Below the pieces are notes generated by a model. The model saw only the letters and a list, made by a program, of their open reading frames with translations, had not been told where the DNA came from and did no database searches. A stretch of DNA of 11,126 nucleotides from Chloroflexota bacterium. Lineage in GTDB: Bacteria; Chloroflexota; Limnocylindria; Limnocylindrales; CSP1-4. Positions within the stretch are counted from its first letter, which is position 1; each line of letters opens with the position of its first letter. The stretch lies in assembly GCA_021785115.1 (NCBI GenBank), contig JAJYGO010000135.1, forward strand, positions 1-11,126, in the 5' to 3' direction. Of the stretch, positions 1-6,546 are shown piece after piece. The position numbers were made by a program, and so were the translations under genes.

Positions 1-471
1 CGCGCGCGTGTTGCCGAGCTCCTTGTTGAGCCAGCCGAGGCGCGAGGCGATCTCCGCCTTCGCCTCGCGCGGCGCACGCCGGTCCGCCTCCCGGTACGCG
101 TCGATCGCGCCGCGGAGGTCTCCCTTGCGGACCCGAGCCGCGGCGAGCTGCTGCCAGGCCTTCCAGCTGAGCGGGGTGGTCGGCGCCTGGGTGGCAAGCC
201 GCCATGCCTCGAGCGCGGCGTCGTCCTCGTCCATCCGGTAGCGGCACTCGGCGACGCCGAGCAGCGCCGCGACGTGCAGGTCCGCGTCGCGGTGACCGAC
301 GACGCGCGAATACAGAGCTGCGGCCTGGGGGTACTCGCCCTGGGCGGCGAGCGCCTCGGCACGCTGGAGGACGGCGAGGGCCGTCTGCCGGTCGAGCGGA
401 CCCGCGGCGAACGGGTCCGGGGCAGGTGGGCTCGCGGGGCCAGGCGGTGCTGGGGCGGGATCTTCAGGCAC
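1..471 (-). CDS. TPR-repeat protein, C-terminal part beyond window edge
   Basis: No stop is reached before the left edge, so the C-terminus is missing. The 157 visible residues start with a Pro/Ala-rich stretch (about 1-25) and continue into helix-turn-helix repeats of TPR type: ALAVLQRAEALAAQGEYPQA, then LLGVAECRYRMDEDDAALEA, then QLAAARVRKGDLRGAIDAY. The last visible residues are EIASRLGWLNKELGNTRA. TPRs are protein-binding scaffolds. The RLGWL-KE-GN end resembles the stretch I recall before the membrane domain of TPR-rhomboid fusions in Chloroflexota, but the membrane part is outside the window, so that is only a guess. The GTG at 471 was chosen because a TACACT -10-like hexamer (486-481) sits about 10 nt upstream, which would give a nearly leaderless mRNA. 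The frame stays open upstream (another GTG at 531), and no Shine-Dalgarno is visible. It is divergent from the MarR gene. Confidence 0.6.
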   Translation of the reverse strand, partial: MPEDPAPAPPGPASPPAPDPFAAGPLDRQTALAVLQRAEALAAQGEYPQAAALYSRVVGHRDADLHVAALLGVAECRYRMDEDDAALEAWRLATQAPTTPLSWKAWQQLAAARVRKGDLRGAIDAYREADRRAPREAKAEIASRLGWLNKELGNTRA

Positions 472-577
472 GGTGGCGTGAGTGTACCGACAGCGATGCC
501 GCTGGCGCGGGATCGCCAGTCGCGCGGCCACCGGGGATCGCCGGCCCCGCCGCCGAAGTCGGCTCTCGATTCTTCGC

Positions 578-607
578 ACTTGCACAAATCGTCCATGTGG
601 CGATAAT
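578..607 (+). promoter_or_regulatory. Putative promoter and operator of the MarR-exporter operon
   Basis: TTGCAC (580-585) and GATAAT (602-607, five of six matches to the -10 consensus) are separated by 16 bp. An imperfect palindrome, ACTTGCACAAAT (578-589, arms A-TTG/CAA-T), covers the -35. MarR repressors usually bind such palindromes over their own promoter, so autoregulation is plausible. The predicted transcription start is only about 6-8 nt before the ATG at 620, so the mRNA would be nearly leaderless. The site is inferred from motif matches only. Confidence 0.4.
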
Positions 608-619
608 GAACGTTGCCTC

Positions 620-1207
620 ATGAACGAATCCGCAGAAGCCTCCAGCACGAACCACTCGACATCCGGGCAGGCGACCGTCGCCGCGCCCGCATCGTGGACG
701 GACACGGACGCCGTCGTCGGCGAGATCCTGGGACTCATCGCGCGGGAGCGCGCATCGCACCTGCGGCGATGGTGCCGCCAGGATGTCAGCATGACCGCGA
801 TCCACGTCCTCCTGGCGATCGAGGCGCACGGGCCGATGCCGATGAGCCGGCTCGCCGAGATCCTCGACGTGGGGCTGTCCAACGCGACGGGCATCGTGAC
901 GCGGCTCGAGGAGCGCGGGCTCGTGCGGCGCGAGCACGACGATACGGACCGCCGCCTCGTGCTTGTGATCGCCACCGAACGCGGCCGCGAGCTGCTGGAG
1001 GACCGCGAGTTCATGAAGGCGGAGGAGCTGCACGTCGTCCTCGATGCGATGGAGCCGGCGCAGCGGGCCGGTTTCGTGCAGGCGCTGCGGGACTTCGTGA
1101 CCACGAGCGAACACCTCCGCACGACGGGGGTGCTCGTCGAGGACTGCGGAGCCGAGCTGGCGGCCGATCCCGGAGCGTCGGCGATTCCCGCGACCGAACT
1201 CCACTGA
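620..1207 (+). CDS. MarR-family transcriptional regulator
   Basis: This 195-residue protein has a winged helix-turn-helix core at about residues 57-123. The recognition helix is near LSNATGIVTRLEERGLV, and the wing carries the family signature RREHDDTDRR followed by LVLVIATERGREL. MarR proteins are dimeric, usually repress linked efflux or catabolic genes, and release DNA on binding a small ligand. The N-terminal 25 residues are low in complexity and probably disordered. The frame is open upstream to 482, but that extension is Arg-rich and unlike the family, so the ATG at 620 is preferred even though no clear Shine-Dalgarno precedes it. The exporter gene follows after 75 bp with no obvious terminator, so the two probably form one operon with the regulator controlling the pump. 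The ligand cannot be told from sequence. Confidence 0.9.
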   Translation: MNESAEASSTNHSTSGQATVAAPASWTDTDAVVGEILGLIARERASHLRRWCRQDVSMTAIHVLLAIEAHGPMPMSRLAEILDVGLSNATGIVTRLEERGLVRREHDDTDRRLVLVIATERGRELLEDREFMKAEELHVVLDAMEPAQRAGFVQALRDFVTTSEHLRTTGVLVEDCGAELAADPGASAIPATELH

Positions 1208-1282
1208 CCGCCTGATCCAGCGCCGGACGATCCGTCTGTCACGACGCCCCGGCCAGCCACCATCCGCCCAGGAGAGCGCCCC

Positions 1283-2944
1283 ATGGAACACATCCCCGCA
1301 CAGGTCGGGGCCATCGAAGATGACAACGTCGCGATTCACGTCGGATCGCGCGCCCGGTTCGAGATCCTCTTCGCAGTCCTGCTCGGGCTGTTCCTGAGCG
1401 CCCTCGACCAGACGATCGTCGGACCCGTGCTGCCCCGCATCGTCACCGACCTCAACGGTGCCAGCCTCTACACCTGGGTCGTGACCGCGTACCTGCTGAC
1501 GAGCACCGTCACGATCCCGATCTACGGCAAGCTCTCCGACCTCTACGGCCGGCGGCCGCTCCTGATGGCGGGCATCGTGCTGTTCCTCGTCGGGTCCGCG
1601 CTCTCCGGCCTCAGCCAGTCCATGGAGATGCTCATCGTGTTCCGGGCGATCCAGGGCCTCGGCGCGGGCGCGCTCTTCCCGATCTCGCTCGCGATCATCG
1701 GCGACCTGTTCTCACCGGCCGAACGGGGCAAGTACCAGGGCCTCTTCGGCGCGGTGTTCGGCGTCGCGTTCCTCGTCGGGCCGTTCCTCGGCGGGTTCCT
1801 CACCGACCACATCAGCTGGCACTGGGTCTTCTACGTGAACCTGCCGATCGGGGCCATCTCGCTGTACCTGATCTGGCGGCTGCTCCCGACCGTCCGGCGC
1901 GAGGGGGCGCGCATGAACCTCGACATCCCGGGCATCGTGACGCTCACGCTCGGAATCGTCCCGATCCTCATCGCGCTGACCATCGCGGAGAACGGCGACT
2001 GGACTGCTCCGGGCGTCATCGGCGGGTTCGCCGCCGGCATCGTGTTCCTCGTCGCGTTCGTGTTCGCCGAGACGCGCGCGGAGGATCCGGTCATCCCGCT
2101 CGGCCTGTTCCGCAACCGGACGTTCGCGGTGTCGTCGGTGGCGACGTTCCTGGCGACCTTCGGGTTCGCGACCGCGATCATCTTCCTGCCGCTCTGGTTC
2201 CAGGTCGTGCAGGGCGCAAGCTCCACGGCTTCCGGCTACGACCTGTTCCCGTTCCTGTTCGGCCTCATCGCGAGCTCGGTCATCTCCGGCCAGCTCGTGA
2301 GCCGGACGGGCCACTACAAGTGGCTGCTCGTCGGCGCCATGGTCCTGCTCGCCGTCGGGCTCGCCCTGTTCACGAACCTTCGCGCCGACACGCCCACGGC
2401 GACCCTGTGGCTGTGGATGGCCGTGGCGGGGATCGGCGTGGGCCCGATGATGGCGATCTTCACCTTGATCGTGCAGAACGCCGTCCCGATCCAGTTGCTC
2501 GGCACGGCCACGAGCGACCTCACGCTCATGCGCCAGATCGGCACCTCGTTCGGGCTGACGATCGCGTTCACGCTCTTCGAGAACAACCTGACCTGGAACC
2601 TGCTGCGGACGCAGATCGTGAAGGCGGGCGCTCCGGCGGCTTACGTGCCGGCAACGGCCCCCGCGTCGCTCAACATCGGCCAGGACCTCACGTCGGTCGG
2701 CGGGTCGGCCACGGCGCAGTTCCTGAGCCAGATCCCGCCGCAGCTCCAGTCCGCGTTCCTGCAGGGCTTCCACCAGGCGTTCTCGATCGCGCTGGCGAAC
2801 GCGATGTGGCTCGGCGCCGCGGCTGCGGTCGTCGCGGCTGCCGCGTCGCTCCTGCTGCACGAGCTGCCGCTGCGCGCGACGACGACCGCGCAGCAGCGCG
2901 CGCACGGGCGGTCGACCGTGGCAGGCGCACCCGCTCGCGACTGA
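1283..2944 (+). CDS. DHA2-family (EmrB/QacA-type) multidrug MFS exporter
   Basis: This 553-residue inner-membrane protein has the length and hydrophobic pattern of 14-TM proton/drug antiporters. TM1 holds the D1-type motif ALDQTIVGPVLP with the acidic residue at Asp42. Motif A is GKLSDLYGRRP (82-92), motif B is RAIQGLGAGALFP (121-133), and the antiporter motif C is GAVFGVAFLVGPFLGG (156-171), followed by WHWVFYVNLPIG (179-190), typical of DHA2 proteins. A last hydrophobic helix lies near residues 513-528, followed by a short basic tail. The start is well set by AGGAGAG (1270-1276), 6 nt before the ATG. It lies 75 bp behind the MarR gene and is probably its target. Such pumps expel drugs, dyes or self-made metabolites; the substrate here is unknown. 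Confidence 0.93.
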   Translation: MEHIPAQVGAIEDDNVAIHVGSRARFEILFAVLLGLFLSALDQTIVGPVLPRIVTDLNGASLYTWVVTAYLLTSTVTIPIYGKLSDLYGRRPLLMAGIVLFLVGSALSGLSQSMEMLIVFRAIQGLGAGALFPISLAIIGDLFSPAERGKYQGLFGAVFGVAFLVGPFLGGFLTDHISWHWVFYVNLPIGAISLYLIWRLLPTVRREGARMNLDIPGIVTLTLGIVPILIALTIAENGDWTAPGVIGGFAAGIVFLVAFVFAETRAEDPVIPLGLFRNRTFAVSSVATFLATFGFATAIIFLPLWFQVVQGASSTASGYDLFPFLFGLIASSVISGQLVSRTGHYKWLLVGAMVLLAVGLALFTNLRADTPTATLWLWMAVAGIGVGPMMAIFTLIVQNAVPIQLLGTATSDLTLMRQIGTSFGLTIAFTLFENNLTWNLLRTQIVKAGAPAAYVPATAPASLNIGQDLTSVGGSATAQFLSQIPPQLQSAFLQGFHQAFSIALANAMWLGAAAAVVAAAASLLLHELPLRATTTAQQRAHGRSTVAGAPARD

Positions 2945-3073
2945 CCTTCGCGCTTGGTGGCGGCGCGCGGCTGGCTCTCCGGCCCCGGCTCCGCTCATCG
3001 GCGCGGGCTCCGTCACCCGCACGCGCTGGTTCGTCGGCGCGTGGTCGGCCGGCGGCCCGGTCCGGTCGCGTCG

Positions 3074-3111
3074 GCGCCTCGGGCGCGCGAGCGTCTCGGT
3101 CGCGAAGGCGC
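3074..3111. terminator. Imperfect GC-rich stem-loop between convergent genes
   Basis: The outer arms GCGCCT (3074-3079) and AGGCGC (3106-3111) pair exactly, and an inner hairpin CGAG-cgt-CTCG lies at 3088-3098. It sits in the 219-bp gap between the convergent exporter and UspA genes, where a two-way terminator would be expected. No T-run follows on either strand, and GC-rich sequence gives such stems easily, so this is weak. Confidence 0.22.
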
Positions 3112-3163
3112 ACCGGTGGTCTCGGAGGCGCGCCGGTCCCGCAGTGGGCGCCTCGGGTGGTGC

Positions 3164-3613
3164 TCAGGATTCGGGCGCGCCGTGCCCCTCGTGCACGATC
3201 AGGACGGGGATCGGGCTGTGCCCGGCGACCTGCGCCGAGACCGAGCCGAGCAGCACGCTCTGGACGCGCCCGAGGCCGCGGGTGCCCATGACGAGCAGAT
3301 CGAACCGCCCGGACGCCACGGCGTCGAGGATCGCCGGCCCGGCATGCTGACCTGCCAGTGACTCGCGCTCCGGCTCGGGACCTCCCTCGGCCGTGACGAG
3401 TCTCGCCGCACCATCCAGGATCGCGTCGGCGGCGGCCATCGCCCGTTCCAGATCAGCCGAATACTCCGGCTCCCCCTCGAACCGGGGCGGCGCGGGGTAC
3501 ACCGTGAGAAGCGTGAGGTCCGAGCCGAGCTCCCGCGCGAGCCGCGCCGCGGTCGCCACGGCATCGTGGGCGTGCCGGCTCCCGTCGACGGCCACGAGGA
3601 TGTGCCTGAACAC
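3164..3613 (-). CDS. Universal stress protein (UspA family), ATP-binding type
   Basis: This is a complete single-domain Usp of 149 residues, the usual family length. It begins FRHILVAVDGS, with the nucleotide-contacting Asp10 after the first strand. Near the end it has the ATP-binding signature G110-x2-G113-x9-G123-S124 within MGTRGLGRVQSVLLGSVS, so it belongs to the ATP-binding rather than the UspA-like non-binding group. Such cytoplasmic proteins adjust survival under starvation, oxidative or respiratory stress, often as dimers. The start codon is GTG at 3613, with GGGAGG (3620-3625) 7 nt upstream. It converges on the exporter gene and is probably transcribed alone. Its specific stimulus is not evident. 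Confidence 0.93.
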   Translation of the reverse strand: MFRHILVAVDGSRHAHDAVATAARLARELGSDLTLLTVYPAPPRFEGEPEYSADLERAMAAADAILDGAARLVTAEGGPEPERESLAGQHAGPAILDAVASGRFDLLVMGTRGLGRVQSVLLGSVSAQVAGHSPIPVLIVHEGHGAPES

Positions 3614-3829
3614 GTGCTGCCTCCCTGTTCACGCGCCGCCAGTGGCGCAAGGGTAGCCGCGCGCCGCCGGCACCGGGAGGCGTCCGCGAGGGCAGGCGAG
3701 CGGCCCACGTGCGGACGCGGCCAGATGCCACTGCCCGCGTGCGCGGACTCGGGCCGAACAGGCCTTGATCCCCGATCATGCGTCGCGGAGGCTGGTTCCG
3801 GACAGCGTTCGAGGGAGCGAGGCGCCCGC

Positions 3830-4450
3830 GTGGGAGTGATCACCGAGGTCTGCGGGTCGGTCGGCCGGATCACCGCTCGACCTGAGAAGGTCGCGGACAT
3901 GCACGTCGTGAGGGAGATGCTGTTCACGTCGCAGCCGCTCGCCGCGACGCACATGGCCGCCTTCGGCTTGATGAACTGCTGCATGCCGCGCGACCCGCTC
4001 GAGGCGACGACCGCCGAGCTCGCCGAGCGGGTCGGAGCGACGTCGCCGCTCGTGCTTCGGATCGCGTCGACCTCGATGGACCCGAACGCGGACTTCGCGC
4101 GCTACGTGGCGGGCATCGACTGGGGGGCTGCGCTCGTCGCGGGGGCCGTCGCGGTGTGTCTCGCCGCGCTCGCGCTCAGGGTCGCGCCGCCGCTGCTCAC
4201 GCGGCTCGCGGCGCACGCCTGGACCGCGCCGCCGCTCCTTGCCGGCGTCGTCGGACGCGCGCGCCGGCTGGGGAGAGCGCCTCGAGACCCGGCCACGCGG
4301 TGGCTGTGCGGATCGTGCATGTCGTGGAACCCGCCGGGGTCGGAGGCGTGCGCACACGGGTGCGGGTCGCGCGCCGACTGCGAGCAGCCCGTCCCGGTGC
4401 GCGACGACGAGCTCGGGCGTCAGCGCGGTGGCCGCGGCCTGCGGCGGTAG
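3830..4450 (+). CDS. Single-pass membrane protein with C-terminal zinc ribbon
   Basis: This is an uncharacterised protein of 206 residues. From the GTG at 3830, a segment of about 95 residues without a recognised domain is followed by one hydrophobic helix (99-121, WGAALVAGAVAVCLAALALR) and a basic stretch. Then comes a compact zinc-ribbon-like motif with Cys160-x2-Cys163-x10-Cys174-x3-Cys178, in WLCGSCMSWNPPGSEACAHG. The C-x2-C plus W/NPP pattern recalls RanBP2-like or rubredoxin-like zinc knuckles used for protein or RNA contact. Third codon positions are strongly GC-rich throughout, which supports real coding. The start is uncertain: GTG 3830 has GAGG 7 nt upstream, while ATG 3899 (183 residues) has GAGAAGG 8 nt upstream. 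The stop lies 57 bp before tRNA-Arg. Function is unknown. Confidence 0.62.
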   Translation: MGVITEVCGSVGRITARPEKVADMHVVREMLFTSQPLAATHMAAFGLMNCCMPRDPLEATTAELAERVGATSPLVLRIASTSMDPNADFARYVAGIDWGAALVAGAVAVCLAALALRVAPPLLTRLAAHAWTAPPLLAGVVGRARRLGRAPRDPATRWLCGSCMSWNPPGSEACAHGCGSRADCEQPVPVRDDELGRQRGGRGLRR

Positions 4451-4451
4451 T

Positions 4452-4476
4452 GACGGCCAGCCACAGACGGCCAGCC
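4452..4476 (+). repeat. Short direct repeat upstream of tRNA-Arg
   Basis: GACGGCCAGCC occurs at 4452-4462 and again at 4466-4476, a 14-bp period with a 3-bp gap. It lies just ahead of a weak -10-like TACCAT (4494-4499) and the tRNA start at 4508. It may be a binding site for a regulator of tRNA transcription or a slippage duplication; nothing in the sequence decides. Confidence 0.5.
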
Positions 4477-4507
4477 GTCGCGATGCTCGCTGCTACCATC
4501 ACAGCGC

Positions 4508-4583
4508 GCGCCTGTAGCTCAGTGGATAGAGCGAGTGGCTTCGGACCACTAGGTCGCGGGTTCGAATCCTGCCGGGCGCGCCA
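4508..4583 (+). tRNA. tRNA-Arg (anticodon UCG), CCA encoded
   Basis: A full cloverleaf can be folded by hand. The acceptor strands are GCGCCTG (4508-4514) and CGGGCGC (4573-4579), with one U-G pair. The D-arm is GCTC/GAGC around AGTGGATA. The anticodon stem AGTGG/CCACT encloses loop CTTCGGA with anticodon TCG at 4541-4543. The variable loop is AGGTC, and the T-arm is GCGGG/CCTGC around TTCGAAT. The discriminator is G4580 and CCA (4581-4583) is encoded. It reads CGA codons, and possibly other CGN codons depending on modification. Its last 17 nt form the left copy of the island's attachment repeat, so the integrated element has left the tRNA intact. Confidence 0.97.
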
Positions 4584-5043
4584 AAACCACGTAGTCGGGG
4601 ATGGCCAGATCGAGCCCGAAGCGGTAGGCAGAGGGGCTCGGCTCCTCGTCGACGATTCGGTCTCCCAGGACGGTCAGTCGTCGGAATAGCGCCCGCACGA
4701 GTCCGCGACGAGTCTCGGGCTGGTGTGCGGCGTCCTGCCAAGCTGCGGCCAGGTTGCGCAGTTCCGCCACGGCGTCCTCCGGATCGATACTGTCTGCGGC
4801 GCCGGTCGTGGCGTCCAAAGCATCCAGCTCGGCGCTGAGGCGAGTGTGCTCGGCAAGGTACGCCTCGGTGGAGAGGCGGCGCGCTGCATGCGCCGCCGCC
4901 CGTTCGGCGAGCTCTCGCTCCAGTTCACGGCGTCGGAGGCATGTGGAGGACGGGGCTGCCGCCCCCGCCAGCGACCGAACCGCATCGAGCACCGGCTCCG
5001 TGAGCCGCAGCCCCGCCAGCTGGCCCTCCACCGTCCGGGCCAT
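4549..5043 (-). pseudogene. C-terminal fragment of a large serine recombinase (integrase)
   Basis: The 164 codons match the C-terminal part of recombinase-family (large serine) integrases. After a possible remnant of the zinc-ribbon exit helix (RTVEGQLAGLRLTEPVLDAV) comes a long charged coiled coil (RRRELERELAERAAAHAARR, then LAEHTRLSAELDAL). The typical closing segment includes RRGLVRALFRRLTVLGDRIV and IPDYVVLARPAG. The catalytic resolvase domain and most of the DNA-binding part are absent; intact relatives are usually around 450-550 residues. A stop codon lies in frame four codons before the ATG at 5043. In the next frame the preceding codons read RLDRAEW, so a one-base loss near 5040 could also have broken a longer gene. 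The last codons run antisense into the tRNA and stop in its anticodon arm. Catalytically dead. Confidence 0.72.
4567..4583 (+). repeat. attL-like repeat in tRNA-Arg 3' end
   Basis: These 17 nt cover the 3' strand of the T-stem, the 3' acceptor strand, the discriminator and CCA. They are identical to 10346-10362. Identity stops exactly after the CCA: the next base is A here and G at the right copy. That is expected when a tRNA 3' end is the crossover core. Confidence 0.75.
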
Positions 5044-5245
5044 TCGGCCCGGTCAAGGCGGGGCCGATGACCTTTGCCACCCCGTCCACCATTGTTCAAC
5101 GACAGGGCAATCCATACTGCACAGGTGCCGCTGTGCCGCACCGTTTCGCTGGCGATGCATATCCGAGCTGGCTTCGCACGGGACGGGAACACGTGCCCGC
5201 TAATTGCCGGATAGAACCCATCGCGGCGTGCGGAATGTCACCGCC

Positions 5246-5773
5246 ATGATCAGTGTTCTAGCTCGTTTCATCGAGCACCCGACAGCCCTGTTCCTCGCCG
5301 TAGTCTTTGCGGCGTCTGCGATTGACAAACGCCGACCGGAATGGGGCGCGGAACTCGCTGCCTACCCTTCCTTGCCTGCGCACTCGATCCACCATCTCAG
5401 ATGGGCCGTTCCGGCACTCGAGTTCATGACCGCTGTCGTCCTTGCCACGGGCCAGCCCGTCGGTCTGTTACAGGCAGGTGCCCTCCTGTTTAGCTACTCT
5501 CTGGTGCTCTCGCTTGCAATGCATCTCGGCCACTCTGGTTCGTGCGGCTGCGCATCGGGATCGGGGAGAGCGACACGAACAAAGGCATTGCGAGCCCTGG
5601 TATGGGGATTGGCGTCGACATGCCTGCCATTTCTGTCGGGAAGCGCAATGGAAGCGCCAGTGCTCCACAACTCCATCGTCCTCACAGTAGGCGAGATCAT
5701 CATCTTCGGTCTGATCTTCGGAGTCATTCGCTATGGTCGCGACCGCACAAGCGTCGCAGGTTCCCCATCGTAA
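5246..5773 (+). CDS. MauE/DoxX-like redox-associated membrane protein
   Basis: This 175-residue inner-membrane protein has about five hydrophobic segments (near 14-26, 52-68, 74-93, 115-133 and 143-162). Features shared with the MauE/DoxX group are the early AASAIDKRR, the PALEF motif in the second helix and a Cys-x-Cys (C100, C102) in GSCGCASGSG after the third helix. MauE is needed to mature the disulfide-rich methylamine dehydrogenase small subunit, and relatives are thought to pass thiol electrons to or from the membrane. A similar role in disulfide formation is inferred here, with the Cys-rich protein encoded next as the obvious candidate client. The ATG at 5246 was chosen because the first helix follows directly; TTG 5204 and GTG 5228 are in frame, and none has a good Shine-Dalgarno. 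The stop touches the ribosome site of the next gene. Confidence 0.75.
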   Translation: MISVLARFIEHPTALFLAVVFAASAIDKRRPEWGAELAAYPSLPAHSIHHLRWAVPALEFMTAVVLATGQPVGLLQAGALLFSYSLVLSLAMHLGHSGSCGCASGSGRATRTKALRALVWGLASTCLPFLSGSAMEAPVLHNSIVLTVGEIIIFGLIFGVIRYGRDRTSVAGSPS

Positions 5774-5789
5774 GGGAGGTATGTTCCAT

Positions 5790-6521
5790 ATGCACATGAC
5801 TCGACGCAGTCTCCTGCGGCGCGGATTGGCCACAATTGGCACACTGGTATTCGCCGACATCCTGAACGTCCGTTTCCCGCAGACAGCTCTCGGCTGTAGC
5901 CCGCAGTGGCCGCCAGTCTACCGTTCGCAATTCGACGGGAGCTTCTGCCAGTACGTCAACTGTGGTCCGACGTCCGCAGCGATGGTCAGATCCAGCGAGT
6001 CCTGCAATGCCTACAACCCTACGGGGGCGACCCTCCGAATCTGGTACGACCGAGCCGTGTACGGACACGACTGCGGCACGAACGGAGGGCCAATAGCGCC
6101 CTGCACCGGGCAGCCATGCCCAGACGCCGGAACGACTTACACCGGGCTCGGTCAGGCACTAGCCCTGCCTCCCGGCCGACAGACAATGTGGGATGGCGGT
6201 CCCGCATACAACTCCAAAGCGTACACCCTGCTGTGGGCCAACTTCGTCAATGATCTCAAGACGGGGGGACCGGGCTATTGCGCCGTAATGAACGGCAACT
6301 ACGACACGATGCCGGCCAAGTTCAAGTGTGACTCGCAGGCGCACGGTGGTCACTCAGTATTCGTCCTGTATGCCGACTCGGCCGGTAGCATGTTCACGGT
6401 CTACGACCCGGACAACTGCCAATCACAACCGAACGCATGGTCACAATCGGAGTTGTACCAGTTTATGAACGGCCTCTACGGTGACGGCTACGTGCGATGC
6501 GTCCTAGGCAAGCAGTCTTGA
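5790..6521 (+). CDS. Tat-exported, cysteine-rich C39-like putative peptidase
   Basis: This 243-residue protein begins with a twin-arginine signal (TRRSLLRRG, residues 4-12, then the hydrophobic GLATIGTLVF), pointing to folded export. The mature part has the papain-like C39-type elements in order: QYVNCGPTSAAMV with likely nucleophile Cys58, GGHSVFVLY with likely catalytic His188, and TVYDPDN with Asp206. It holds 11 cysteines in all, about ten beyond the nucleophile, so several disulfides are likely. There is no ABC-transporter part, so it is not a bacteriocin-processing ABC protein but a stand-alone extracytoplasmic hydrolase. The start at ATG 5790 is set by GGGAGG (5774-5779), 10 nt upstream. 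ATG 5781 is too close to that site, and 5796 is 16 nt away. The site begins just behind the MauE-like stop codon (5771-5773), so translation is probably coupled. Activity and substrate are unknown. Confidence 0.78.
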   Translation: MHMTRRSLLRRGLATIGTLVFADILNVRFPQTALGCSPQWPPVYRSQFDGSFCQYVNCGPTSAAMVRSSESCNAYNPTGATLRIWYDRAVYGHDCGTNGGPIAPCTGQPCPDAGTTYTGLGQALALPPGRQTMWDGGPAYNSKAYTLLWANFVNDLKTGGPGYCAVMNGNYDTMPAKFKCDSQAHGGHSVFVLYADSAGSMFTVYDPDNCQSQPNAWSQSELYQFMNGLYGDGYVRCVLGKQS

Positions 6522-6546
6522 GAAGCCGGCGAGGGACATAGCGGAC

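Noticed and set aside
464..1339. Long open frame on the minus strand across the MarR gene
   Set aside because: It is the Arg/His/Asp-rich antisense of a clear MarR gene, with no recognisable domain; a GC-rich shadow.
1712..3022. 436-codon minus-strand open frame across the exporter
   Set aside because: Extremely Arg/Glu-rich translation, typical of the antisense of a hydrophobic GC-rich gene; the DHA2 motifs on the plus strand are unambiguous.
4452..4476. CRISPR-like array at the GACGGCCAGCC repeat
   Set aside because: Only two 11-bp units with a 3-bp gap, no spacers and no cas genes; no other CRISPR-like structure was seen in the window.
4549..4583. ARPAGFEPAT tail as a genuine functional protein end
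   Set aside because: These codons are the antisense of tRNA-Arg and most likely result from integration, not from selection on the protein.
5092..5118. Housekeeping-type promoter TTGTTC/CATACT before the MauE-like gene
   Set aside because: The spacer is only 15 bp and the -10 matches in four of six positions; too weak to list.
5124..5142. Inverted repeat GGTGC...GCACC upstream of the MauE-like gene as an operator
   Set aside because: The arms are only 5 bp with a 9-bp centre, and such pairs are common in GC-rich DNA; there is no linked regulator to support it.
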